This document shows, in pieces, positions 24,408 through 31,628 of a stretch of DNA of 34,760 nt (its first letter is position 1; every line of letters starts with the position of its first letter). The stretch spans positions 1-34,760 of the forward strand of contig NZ_MQTS01000046.1 of NCBI RefSeq assembly GCF_020532825.1, written 5' to 3'. The position numbers were made by a program, and so were the translations under genes. This DNA is from Arthrobacter sp. SO3. Its GTDB lineage: Bacteria > Actinomycetota > Actinomycetes > Actinomycetales > Micrococcaceae. Below the pieces are notes generated by a model. It was not told where the DNA came from and did not search any database. It was given only the letters and a program-made list of their open reading frames with translations.

Positions 24408-25199
24408 TTACAAGGCCAGGGTTCCGCGGACAATGCTCACGCTGGAGTGCGCGGGATTGCCGTCGACCGGTTCGTCGGATACGTCCACGATCGGGTAATC
24501 GCGCAAATCCAGGCCCGCCGGAACAGAGAACGTCCCGGTGTCGGAGGTCATGACTCCCAGGCTCACCAGTCGGGACAGATCCGGCGCGATCAGCCAGACC
24601 TCCTGGTACCCACGGGCCTCGTTCTTGTCGACCCGCACCTCCAAGGTGCGCTGCCCGTCCTTGGCCTCGACGACCCGGGCCGATCCTGTGGCGGAATGCT
24701 GGTCTACGGGAGTGAGTTGAGCCTGGGCCAGCGGGGGCACAGTCGGTTGGTTCTGCTCGACGGACCAGAAGACCCCGGCTGCCAGCAGTGCTGTGGCCGC
24801 GGCGGCCGCCAGCCACACCCCCGGCCGGCGGATCCAACCCGAGACCCCGCCAGGTTCCCGCTTCCGTCCTGTCCTTTGCTGCCGGGTCGGGAGCGGCGTC
24901 GGGGAGCCGGATTGCGCCGATGACGGCGGCCGGGAACCCTTCGAGCTCGGGGATCCAAGCGGGTCGTCGGCGACAGCGGCGGAAAGCCCCAGGTCGCTGT
25001 GGATTCCGGCCCACACCTGCGGTCCCGGTGACTCCAGCGCAGCGGCGTCGTGTCCTGGCTTCGCTGCCACGACGGCGCGGCGGAGCCCCACGTACTCCGC
25101 GGCGCAGCTGGCGCAGGAACGGAGGTGGTCCGCGGCGTCGTCTCCGAGCTTTTCGCCGAGGGCAAGCAGGCTCAGGGACTCCGGGTCAAGATGTTGCAC
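24408..25199 (-). CDS. rskA: RskA-like anti-sigma factor
   Basis: The 263-residue protein has the zinc-associated anti-sigma layout. An N-terminal cytoplasmic domain has the His25-x3-Cys29-x2-Cys32 motif (DHLRSCASC), a linker rich in Ser/Pro follows, there is one membrane helix (about 131-147, VWLAAAAATALLAAGVFW), and an RskA-type extracytoplasmic domain ends the protein, with EVWLIAPDLSRLVSLGVM and FSVPAGLDLRDYPIVDVSDEP. It should hold the preceding sigma factor at the membrane until regulated proteolysis. Its start lies 14 nt inside the sigma gene, so the two are made together. It is the last gene of the DUF4397-sortase-sigma-antisigma operon. Confidence 0.92.
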   Translation of the reverse strand: MQHLDPESLSLLALGEKLGDDAADHLRSCASCAAEYVGLRRAVVAAKPGHDAAALESPGPQVWAGIHSDLGLSAAVADDPLGSPSSKGSRPPSSAQSGSPTPLPTRQQRTGRKREPGGVSGWIRRPGVWLAAAAATALLAAGVFWSVEQNQPTVPPLAQAQLTPVDQHSATGSARVVEAKDGQRTLEVRVDKNEARGYQEVWLIAPDLSRLVSLGVMTSDTGTFSVPAGLDLRDYPIVDVSDEPVDGNPAHSSVSIVRGTLAL

Positions 25200-25815
25200 G
25201 GTCTACCTCCAATCGGCTTCTGAGCTGGGACAGGCTGCGGCGGATGTGGCTTTTGACCGTACCAAGGGGCAGGTCCAGTTTCTGTGAAATCTGCGAATGC
25301 GTCAGGTCATCGTAGAAGGCCAGCCTGAGGATGGACCCTTGCGGTTCCCCCAGCTTTTCCAGTTCCCCGTCCAGCAGCAGGCGGTCGGCCAGTACCTCCG
25401 CGGATGCGTGCCCGGCGGCCTGTTCCAGGTCCGGAGAGAGCTCGACGGCGGCCAGCACCTTCCTGGTTTCCCGCATCGAGGCCGCCTGCGCATCCGTGAT
25501 CACGTTCCGGGTGATGCCCACGATCCACGCCGGCAGCCGCGCTTTCGCCGGGTCAAACGAAGACCGGGAGCGCCACACCCGGATGAACACTTCCTGGGTG
25601 ACGTCATCGGCCGCGGCGTTGTCGCGCAGCGACCGGAGCGCCAGAGTGTGCACCAGGGGCGCGAACTGCCGGTACGCCTCTGCCAGCGCGGTTTCGTCAC
25701 CGGCGGCAAAAAACTCGTTCAGTCCCGAGTCCCAAGCGGAAGAGGCCTCGAAAGGCGCCAAGTCCGGCTCCTTCCCCCTGCTGGTGGCGACGATGAGCGC
25801 TGCGTCGTGAATCAT
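25186..25815 (-). CDS. sigK: ECF RNA polymerase sigma factor (SigK-like)
   Basis: The 209-residue protein has sigma-70 region 2 (about 30-100: YRQFAPLVHTLALRSLRDNAAADDVTQEVFIRVWR, then PAWIVGITRNVITDA) and region 4 (about 140-200: ILRLAFYDDLTHSQISQKLDLPLGTVKSHIRRSLSQLRSRL). The frame is open 19 codons further upstream, but the ATG at 25815 is chosen because it overlaps the sortase stop as ATGA. The RskA-type partner suggests the SigK group, although this is not proved by sequence alone. It probably drives its own operon from a promoter upstream of the DUF4397 gene. Confidence 0.9.
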   Translation of the reverse strand: MIHDAALIVATSRGKEPDLAPFEASSAWDSGLNEFFAAGDETALAEAYRQFAPLVHTLALRSLRDNAAADDVTQEVFIRVWRSRSSFDPAKARLPAWIVGITRNVITDAQAASMRETRKVLAAVELSPDLEQAAGHASAEVLADRLLLDGELEKLGEPQGSILRLAFYDDLTHSQISQKLDLPLGTVKSHIRRSLSQLRSRLEVDRATS

Positions 25816-26528
25816 GCAGGCACCGCCGTAACAATCACATTGTCGCCGTAGTCCTGTTGTTCGTCCAGCCACCGGCCGCCGCAGGTCACCAGCTTCAGCT
25901 GGTGCGGCCCGTCGCGCCGGAAGATGGACGCGCCGTCGAACGCGTCCTTGGCCATGAGTTCCACCCCCGTCACCCGGAATGTCAGGGGCGCGGCCCCCTC
26001 GCGCCGGACCGTCACAAAGGTGCCCGGTTCGAGCGATTTGAGTTGGGAAAAAGGCGCCGAATCGGAGGTTGTGTCGACGTGCGCCGCGACCACTGCTGCG
26101 CCTGCGGCGGCTCCGGGAGCCGGGCCGAAGCGGTACCAGCCGGCCTCGTTGAAGGATTCTGGGATCTCCATTGCCCCGTCTGGGCTGACTCCCACCTCCA
26201 CGATCGACATGTTGATGGCGGTCCCGTCCACAGTGAGGAAGCGCGGGGCCGGGTTCTTGGGCGTCGGGGACAGGGGCGTCGCCGGCCGGACCGGGATGGC
26301 TGACCCCGGGGCGGGCGCGGCTGGCACCGTGGCAGTTTCCTCCGTGGCAGATCTGTCCGTGGCCAGGGGTCGCGGAGTGGCGGCGTCCTGGCGCGCAGTG
26401 CAGCCCGCCAGCAACAGCGAAATCGTGAGGGCGGCGGCCGCGATCCTCCCGGAGGAGCTCTGTGCGGCCGCCCGCAGGGCAGAAGCCGGGGGGCGCCAGG
26501 TGGCCTCCGCCGTCGTCGTGCGGTTCAT
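25812..26528 (-). CDS. Class F sortase, predicted lipoprotein
   Basis: This 238-residue protein has a lipobox at residues 40-43 (LAGC, Cys43 acylated), a disordered Thr/Pro/Ala linker (44-95) and a class F sortase domain. The catalytic His is His150 in VAAHVDT and the catalytic Cys is Cys216 in LVTCGG. The C-terminal strand where the catalytic Arg usually lies reads DYGDNVIV, with Gly where Arg is common in this class, so Arg219 or another residue may serve. Sortases normally join LPXTG-type surface proteins to the wall. Its neighbour, the DUF4397 protein, is the obvious candidate substrate or partner but lacks a clear LPXTG. GCAGGAGG lies 6 nt before the ATG. Confidence 0.87.
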   Translation of the reverse strand: MNRTTTAEATWRPPASALRAAAQSSSGRIAAAALTISLLLAGCTARQDAATPRPLATDRSATEETATVPAAPAPGSAIPVRPATPLSPTPKNPAPRFLTVDGTAINMSIVEVGVSPDGAMEIPESFNEAGWYRFGPAPGAAAGAAVVAAHVDTTSDSAPFSQLKSLEPGTFVTVRREGAAPLTFRVTGVELMAKDAFDGASIFRRDGPHQLKLVTCGGRWLDEQQDYGDNVIVTAVPA

Positions 26529-26560
26529 GTCCGTCCTCCTGCAGTCTTGGAACTCAGGGG

Positions 26561-26591
26561 CCTGCCGCCCGGCGGTTGACCGGGCGGCAGG
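26561..26591. terminator. Intercistronic hairpin between DUF4397 and sortase genes
   Basis: CCTGCCGCCCGG (26561-26572) and CCGGGCGGCAGG (26580-26591) form a perfect 12-bp stem with a 7-nt loop, 16 nt past the DUF4397 stop. No T tract follows on the minus strand, so it is more likely a partial terminator or a 3'-end stabiliser that raises the first gene's mRNA over the sortase and sigma genes. Confidence 0.7.
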
Positions 26592-26607
26592 GGATAGCGG
26601 CTGCGGC

Positions 26608-27444
26608 CTAGCGGGTGCGGCGGAGCGCCGGCTGCTTGCGGGCCACAGCGACCACGCCGCCCACTAGCAGGAGGACTGCGGCGCCGATGCCTGCCGCGGC
26701 GGCTGCCTGACCGGCTGATGCGGTCCCCGCGTCAGCGGCGCCGGAGCGTCCGCCGGGAACACCGGCGGGCGCGGAATGCAGGCCCTCAATGTTCTGCACG
26801 GCCAGCTGCAGGTTCTTGTCGGCGAGGCTGCCCCACGCGTACACCACCGTGTGGGTGCCTTCCGCGACCGTCACATCGGCCGGGCCGATCACCGGAGCCG
26901 TGGTGCCGGCGGCGGCCACCGCGGCGGACAAGGTGCCGGGATCGAGCGTGAGGGTCTCCTCATTGGGGTTGACCAGGCCGGAGATGACGGGAGAACCGCC
27001 GGCCAGGATGTCCACTGCCGGTGCCGCTGCCGTGTGGCGGACCGTGAGCTTGCCCTTGCCGGGATCGATCTGGGAAACGTCGTTCGTGAAGAAGTTGGCC
27101 GTCGGCTTGCCCTCGGCATCGAGGTTAGCCACCGCCGTGTAGTTGCCGCTGGCGGCGAGGGTGACCTTCACAGGCCCGATCACGGGGGCGGAGGCATCCG
27201 CGGCATCGGCAGCGGTGATGGCAAGGTCGTAGTCCCCGGCCGGCAGGGCCAGCGGACCGGCCAGGGTACCGGGGGCGAAATCGTCCAGGGTGCGTTCGCC
27301 GTTGACCCAGACGTCAACGGTCAGTCCCGGCACTCCGTGGAGAACAGACAGCTGGGCATCGGACTCGGCCGCCTCAGCGGGGCCGGCAAGGGTGAGAGCT
27401 GCCGCGATTGCCACGGCGCCTGCTGTGAAAAGGCTGGTACGCAT
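26608..27444 (-). CDS. DUF4397 surface protein with C-terminal membrane anchor
   Basis: The 278-residue protein has a signal peptide (1-26, cleaved near AEA-AES), two DUF4397 beta domains (about 30-115 and 125-205; VLHGVPGLTVDVWVNG and VRHTAAAPAVDILAGG are the paired starts), and an Ala/Gly-rich stalk. It ends with a membrane helix (about 248-268) and the basic tail RKQPALRRTR. This is the outline of a wall-sorted protein, but no LPXTG or LAXTG precedes the helix; the nearest candidate is APAGVPGGRSG. GAAGGAGATG gives a strong ribosome-binding site. ATGTAA sits directly before the ATG and forms a minimal start-stop. The gene heads the sigma-factor operon, and a structural or sensory role is plausible. 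Confidence 0.88.
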   Translation of the reverse strand: MRTSLFTAGAVAIAAALTLAGPAEAAESDAQLSVLHGVPGLTVDVWVNGERTLDDFAPGTLAGPLALPAGDYDLAITAADAADASAPVIGPVKVTLAASGNYTAVANLDAEGKPTANFFTNDVSQIDPGKGKLTVRHTAAAPAVDILAGGSPVISGLVNPNEETLTLDPGTLSAAVAAAGTTAPVIGPADVTVAEGTHTVVYAWGSLADKNLQLAVQNIEGLHSAPAGVPGGRSGAADAGTASAGQAAAAAGIGAAVLLLVGGVVAVARKQPALRRTR

Positions 27445-27461
27445 TTACATCTCCTTCAACG

Positions 27462-27530
27462 GCCCGCCAGGCGGGCGATTCTTGCTTACACCCCTAACTA
27501 CCGGCGCACGGGGCCGTTTGGATGCACATG
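27462..27530 (-). promoter_or_regulatory. Leader and candidate ECF promoter of the DUF4397-sigma operon
   Basis: On the minus strand GCATCC (about 27528-27523) and CGGTAG (about 27506-27501) are 16 bp apart, loosely like the mycobacterial SigK boxes CCATCC and CCGAAT. The 15-mer GCCGGTAGTTAGGGG (27505-27491) recurs at 1238-1224. Next comes a GC-rich inverted repeat, GCCCGCC-A-GGCGGGC (27462-27476), just before the Shine-Dalgarno; it could form a leader hairpin. Autoregulation by the encoded sigma factor is inferred. Confidence 0.4.
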
Positions 27531-27578
27531 CATGTAGATATTTATTGAGGGAGGTGCTGGCGCAGCTGGCACAGCAAA

Positions 27579-27612
27579 GCGGCCGGGCGGCTCTGGCGAG
27601 CTGCCCGGCCGC
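27579..27612 (-). terminator. Terminator of the DUF4389 operon
   Basis: GCGGCCGGGCGGCTC (27579-27593) and GAGCTGCCCGGCCGC (27598-27612) pair over 15 positions, with one G:T wobble and a 4-nt loop. It lies 23 nt past the DUF4389 stop, and on the minus strand the stem is followed by TTTGCTG. It separates this operon from the DUF4397 operon on the same strand. Confidence 0.85.
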
Positions 27613-27635
27613 GGCTGGAGCTGTGCCGGAGCGCC

Positions 27636-29393
27636 CTAGACGCGCGGCCGGTTGTCCGGGCCGGCGGGGGCTTCCGGTTTGTCCGGGCCCGGGGCTGCGG
27701 GTCCGCCGATACCATAAAAGCCCGCGTGGTCATCGGCCGGAGCGGACGTGGCCGGGCCGGCCCCACCAGGGAAGTGCTCACCTGTCTCACCCGGACCGGG
27801 CTGACCGTACAACGGCGGGGCGGCACCGGGACCTCCCGGAACTGGCGCGAATCCGGGCGCGACGGGCGGCACCGCAGGGGGAATGGCAGGCGTGTCGCCC
27901 GGATCCCACGGCCCCATGTCCAGATGGAACGGCGGGTATTCGTCGCGCATCAGGGAAACGTACACGCTGACGCGGTAGATCCAGCGGTTCAGGCCCATCA
28001 GGAAGTCGAAGAGACCCCGAGGGTACACACCGGTGAACAGCAGGATGACCCCGGCGATGAAGACCAGCAACCCAAACAGGGAGGCCCCCACGCCGACCTG
28101 CACCCAATGGCCGTCGCGGTATACCCAGGTCTGCGCGGTCCCGGTCAGCAACGCGATGATCAGCAGGTGCGGGATGGCCAGCAGCCAGGACTTGACGAAC
28201 ACCAGGCCCCGGGACAATTTCTCGGGATAGTCGACGTCGAAGTCAGCCGGGTAGTTGGTGCGCTCCAAGGTGAAGGGGGGATAGATGTCCGTGCCGAGCG
28301 CCCCGTAGGAGTAGAAGGCCACCCGCCAGCTCCAGCGGATCACCCCGACGTTGAAGTTGAACAGCGAGCGCGGGTATCGCCCGGTGAACAGGATCGCGAA
28401 CCACGCCACGATCGTCACCACGCCGAACGCAAACCAGAGGAAGAAGAGGACGATGAAGTGCGGGATCGCCAGAAGCCACTTGAACAGCCACTTCCAGCGG
28501 GACAGGTTCGGGTCCAGATAGCCGCTGAGCCGGGCCGGATAGACCACCCCGGCAGCCGGCGGGACGCCCGCCACCCCACCCGGCACCGCACCCGCGGCAT
28601 AAAGCGGGGGCGCGGAGGACCCGGCCAGCGGCTGCGGCTGTCCGGCCAGCGGCTGCGGCTGTCCGGCCATTGGCTGCGGCTGGCCGGGCACTGGCTGACC
28701 GGGCAGAGGCGGGCCGGCCTTGCCGCGGCCCAGCCCTGCTGCGCCAAGCACAATCAAGGGAACTCCAATGAGAAGGAGCACGATTCCGCCGATCAGCAGC
28801 CCGATGAAAACGGGCCACAGCAGGTCGGAGCGGGCTCCGGCTTTCATTTCCACGGCCACCGGGGCGCTGCCGTCGGCGTTCATGATCACCACAGCCCAGC
28901 TGCCGGAGCGCAGATCCCATTTCAGCTGCTGCTCCCCCGGGCCGGTGGCGGACGCAGCCCAAAAGCTTTGGTCCGCGGGCCTCGCCGGAACCTTGGCTCC
29001 GGCCACATCGCGGTACTCCACCCGGAACGGGTTGAACCGGACCTCGGTGATCTCGGAATGGCTGACGCCATCCAGATAGGCCGCCACGTCGCTCCGCGGC
29101 CCGATCCCGATGAAGACATCCTTGCCGGCCAACGCCGAACCGCTGAGCATGAGACTTCCGACGACGCCTACCGGGGCGGTGTCAGGCACTCCGCCGTCGG
29201 TCATGATGTCCAGGCGGGGTGTTGTCAGTGCGTAGGAGTTCGTGACGTAACGTTCCGCCGGGCTCGTGAAGTATCCGTTATCGCGTTGCAGGTAATTGGC
29301 GAAACCCGCGGCGCCGGCACCGGCCAGCAACCCCAGCCCGATGAGCGCGCTGAGAGTTCCCAGCACCAGCATGACTATCCGGCCTGGTCGCAT
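27636..29393 (-). CDS. DUF4389 membrane protein with two DUF4389 domains
   Basis: The 585-residue protein has an N-terminal helix (about 7-30), an extracytoplasmic region (35-190) with FRVEYRDVAG and WDLRSGSWAVVIMNADG, and a helix at about 193-220. A Pro/Gln-rich linker with seven-residue repeats (PQPLAGQ) follows. Two DUF4389 modules come next, at about 285-375 (WLFKWLLAIPHFIVLFFLWFAFG, TGRYPRSLFNFNVGVIRW) and 385-490 (SWLLAIPHLLIIALL, TGVYPRGLFDFLMGLNRW). The repeated IPH and YPR-LF-F-G--RW motifs show internal duplication. The tail is Pro/Gly-rich. The function is unknown. AAGGA is 9 nt before the ATG. It starts 36 nt after the flavodoxin stop and may share its transcript. Confidence 0.85.
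   Translation of the reverse strand: MRPGRIVMLVLGTLSALIGLGLLAGAGAAGFANYLQRDNGYFTSPAERYVTNSYALTTPRLDIMTDGGVPDTAPVGVVGSLMLSGSALAGKDVFIGIGPRSDVAAYLDGVSHSEITEVRFNPFRVEYRDVAGAKVPARPADQSFWAASATGPGEQQLKWDLRSGSWAVVIMNADGSAPVAVEMKAGARSDLLWPVFIGLLIGGIVLLLIGVPLIVLGAAGLGRGKAGPPLPGQPVPGQPQPMAGQPQPLAGQPQPLAGSSAPPLYAAGAVPGGVAGVPPAAGVVYPARLSGYLDPNLSRWKWLFKWLLAIPHFIVLFFLWFAFGVVTIVAWFAILFTGRYPRSLFNFNVGVIRWSWRVAFYSYGALGTDIYPPFTLERTNYPADFDVDYPEKLSRGLVFVKSWLLAIPHLLIIALLTGTAQTWVYRDGHWVQVGVGASLFGLLVFIAGVILLFTGVYPRGLFDFLMGLNRWIYRVSVYVSLMRDEYPPFHLDMGPWDPGDTPAIPPAVPPVAPGFAPVPGGPGAAPPLYGQPGPGETGEHFPGGAGPATSAPADDHAGFYGIGGPAAPGPDKPEAPAGPDNRPRV
28621..28683 (-). repeat. Three 21-bp tandem repeats in the DUF4389 linker
   Basis: Units of 21 bp start at 28621, 28642 and 28663. 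The first two are identical; the third differs by a few bases. They encode the seven-residue repeat (A/L/M)AGQPQP and are followed by degenerate copies. Copy number is likely variable between strains. Confidence 0.8.
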
Positions 29394-29429
29394 GGCCGCC
29401 GTCCTTTCAGATAACTCAGATCAGCTGAC

Positions 29430-29876
29430 TCAGCTCGTGAGTGAGGTGAGCAGGGTTCGTGCCCATCCCTCGGCTTTCTCGATTTCGCCACTGCGCAGCG
29501 GTCCTTCGCTGCCTCTTACGTAGAAAGGCATGGGTTCGGCGATGATGTCGGCCCCGCCGGCCTTCAGGGCATGGGTTATCTTCTTGGCAGCGTCGCCGTG
29601 GATGAACATCCGGACGCGGGTGTCGAACGCGGCAGCCTTGACACCGGTGAGGGCACCGTTTCCCAGGGCCGAGAGCAGCGCGGTGATTTTCGGCGTCGGG
29701 CGCCATCCGTTGATCGGGCTTCCGACCACGAGGAGGTCCCCGGCCGAGAGAGTCTCGGGCTTGAAGTCCCCGACCGGGACGGAACTCGCCTGGAGCCCCT
29801 CGAGCGAGCCGGCGATCGCCTCGGCTACCGATTGTGTGTTGCCGTACGCCGAATCGTAGACAACCAGGGCTTTCAT
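29430..29876 (-). CDS. Flavodoxin-like protein
   Basis: The 148-residue protein has a flavodoxin fold. The N-terminal phosphate loop YDSAYGNTQSVAEAI (8-22) matches the T/S-x-T-G/N-x-T FMN site, and VVGSPINGWRPTPKI carries the 50s-loop type contacts. It should bind FMN non-covalently and act in electron transfer or as a quinone reductase. Its ATG overlaps the stop of the alcohol dehydrogenase gene (ATGA), so the two are translated together. AGCTGA-C-TCAGCT (29423-29435) spans its stop codon. Redox coupling to the dehydrogenase is inferred from position only. Confidence 0.88.
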   Translation of the reverse strand: MKALVVYDSAYGNTQSVAEAIAGSLEGLQASSVPVGDFKPETLSAGDLLVVGSPINGWRPTPKITALLSALGNGALTGVKAAAFDTRVRMFIHGDAAKKITHALKAGGADIIAEPMPFYVRGSEGPLRSGEIEKAEGWARTLLTSLTS

Positions 29877-30928
29877 GCCGTGATCACTACCTTCAGAGCC
29901 TTCGTTTCCGCTGCCCGGGCGAAAGTGTCATAGGCCTCCAGGAACTGATCGAAGCTGAAGTGGTGGGTGGCGAACTTCTCCGCCGGCACCTTTTTTTGGG
30001 CCACGAGCTTGAGCAGCATCGGGGTGGTGTTGGCATTCACCAGACCCATGCTGATGTTGATGTTCTGGATCCAGAGGTCCTCAACATGGAGCTCCACGGA
30101 CTTGCCGTGCACGCCGACGTTGGCCACGTTGCCGCCCGGCCGGACGACGGAGACACACATACCGAAAGTGGCCGGGATGCCGACGGCCTCAATTGCCACG
30201 TCCACGCCCTGCCCGTCGGTCAACGCGAGCACCTGCTCCTTCCAGTCGGCGTCGCTGGAGAGGACGACGTCGGTGGCGCCGAACTCGCGGGACTTTTCCA
30301 GCCGGTTCGCGTCAAGGTCAACGGCGATGATGGTGGCGGCACCATAGAGTCCGGCGGTGGCGATCGCGGCGAGGCCCACCGGGCCGGCCCCCACGACGGC
30401 GACCGTGTCGCCGGGCTTGACGCGGCCGTACTGAACGCCGATCTCGAAGCCGGTGGGGAGGATGTCGGAGAGCATCACGGCCTGCTCGTCGGTGACGCCC
30501 TCGGGGAGCAGGTGGAGGGAGTTTTCGGCGTAGGGGACGCGGACGTACTCGGCCTGGGTGCCGTCGATCAGGTGGCCGAAGACCCAGCCGATGCCGGACG
30601 CGCCTTCCTCGCCCATGCAGTGCGAGTAAAGCCCGGTTTTGCAGTTGGCGCAGTGGCCGCAGGACTTGATGCAGGAGATGATGACGCGGTCCCCCACCTT
30701 CAGGCTGGTGACTGAGGAGCCGACCTCGGTGATGGTTCCGACGCCTTCGTGGCCCAGGATCCGGCCCTTGGTCACGGCGGGAACATCGCCCTTGAGGATA
30801 TGGAGGTCCGTGCCACAGATCGTGGTGGTTTCCACTTTGACGATCACGTCGCTGGGATTCTGGATCTTGGGATCGGGGACGTCCGTCCAGGACTTTTCTC
30901 CGGGACCGCCATATACGAGGGCTTTCAT
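29873..30928 (-). CDS. Zinc-dependent alcohol dehydrogenase (MDR family)
   Basis: This 351-residue enzyme is a medium-chain zinc dehydrogenase. The catalytic zinc ligands are Cys38 (ICGTDLH) and His60-Glu61 (GHEGVG); the structural zinc has Cys90, Cys93, Cys96 and Cys104 (CGHCANC...C). The NAD site is GAGPVGLAAI. It should oxidise an alcohol or reduce an aldehyde or ketone with NAD(H). The frame is open 18 codons further upstream, but MKALVYGGPGEKSW is the usual start, AAGGAG is 6 nt before it, and the ATG overlaps the upstream STAS-like stop. It is the middle gene of a coupled three-gene set. Confidence 0.93.
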   Translation of the reverse strand: MKALVYGGPGEKSWTDVPDPKIQNPSDVIVKVETTTICGTDLHILKGDVPAVTKGRILGHEGVGTITEVGSSVTSLKVGDRVIISCIKSCGHCANCKTGLYSHCMGEEGASGIGWVFGHLIDGTQAEYVRVPYAENSLHLLPEGVTDEQAVMLSDILPTGFEIGVQYGRVKPGDTVAVVGAGPVGLAAIATAGLYGAATIIAVDLDANRLEKSREFGATDVVLSSDADWKEQVLALTDGQGVDVAIEAVGIPATFGMCVSVVRPGGNVANVGVHGKSVELHVEDLWIQNINISMGLVNANTTPMLLKLVAQKKVPAEKFATHHFSFDQFLEAYDTFARAAETKALKVVITA

Positions 30929-31296
30929 GCGTTCTCCTTGATTCTGAGGATGGTGGGCGGATCCACGATGCGCAGCCGGCACGGGGTTACGGAGCCGTCG
31001 ATGCCGGATGACATAACCGAGTGACGGGCGTGCTCGTGGAGTTCTTCGATGGCCTCGGCCGTCACGCGGGCATGGGCGAGGTCCACCACGATTTCATAGC
31101 TGGGCAGTTTGGCTGTCACCCGACGGCAGACCACATACAGGGCCTTGATGTTGGCGGGGGTAACGACGCCCCGGACGTTGACACGCGCCGACTCCTCAAT
31201 GGCGTCGATCCTGATGAGCACTCTGATGCGGGGATCCCCGTGTGATGGGTGCGCGTAGTAAGCGCTGGCCCGGTTTCCGTGCTGCCTGTGGGTCAC
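30925..31296 (-). CDS. Small STAS-like protein of unknown function
   Basis: The 123-residue protein starts at GTG. Its core (about 24-100) alternates strand and helix like a STAS domain: RIRVLIRIDAIEESARVNVRGVV, then KALYVVCRRVTAKLP, YEIVVDLAHARVTAEAIEELHEHARH. The Ser phosphorylated in anti-sigma antagonists is not obvious in the DLAHARV segment. It could be a divergent antagonist or an unrelated small domain. Its stop overlaps the dehydrogenase ATG (ATGA), so the three genes down to the flavodoxin form one unit. The start is uncertain: GGGGGAG lies about 12 nt before the GTG, farther than usual. Confidence 0.65.
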   Translation of the reverse strand: MTHRQHGNRASAYYAHPSHGDPRIRVLIRIDAIEESARVNVRGVVTPANIKALYVVCRRVTAKLPSYEIVVDLAHARVTAEAIEELHEHARHSVMSSGIDGSVTPCRLRIVDPPTILRIKENA

Positions 31297-31592
31297 GGGG
31301 CATCAGAGCTCCCCCGCAGGCTGTGAGCTGACTCAAAGTAGCAAAAATCGTTGGTGACAGTCATGTTGGCTGCGGTCTCCTGCAAGTTCCCGCCGGCGCG
31401 GCAACGAGCAGAATGCCTTTTCCTTCCCCAAGGTTTGAGCGAGACCGTACAACTGATACAAGCGGTTCATCCCCCAATGGCCGTGCAGGAACCTCCCGAA
31501 ATCCAGCATGGTGGGGGCGCGATTCCTGGGCAAGAGGCGAAAGTCCCGTGTCCGTGTAGGCGCCCGGAACCCGCGCCGTCCGCGGGTTCGGA
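31297..31592. other. Divergent intergenic region
   Basis: About 330 bases lie between the divergent STAS-like and amidohydrolase starts, the last 36 forming the amidohydrolase promoter. A 66-codon minus-strand frame (31333-31533) has no recognisable motif and no family resemblance, so it is not called. No tRNA, strong palindrome or clear -35/-10 for the minus-strand operon was found. Confidence 0.4.
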
Positions 31593-31621
31593 TTGGTGCA
31601 GAGCGCTCCGGCCCATAGCCT
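31593..31621 (+). promoter_or_regulatory. Predicted leaderless promoter of the amidohydrolase gene
   Basis: TTGGTG (31593-31598), a 17-bp spacer and TAGCCT (31616-31621) lie 7 nt before the ATG at 31629. No Shine-Dalgarno is present. This is the best-formed promoter of the leaderless type in the window, and it rules out an earlier start inside the -35. Confidence 0.6.
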
Positions 31622-31628
31622 GTTCCCT

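Noticed and set aside
31333..31533. 66-codon minus-strand frame in the amidohydrolase upstream region
   Set aside because: No ribosome-binding site, motif or family likeness; probably chance.
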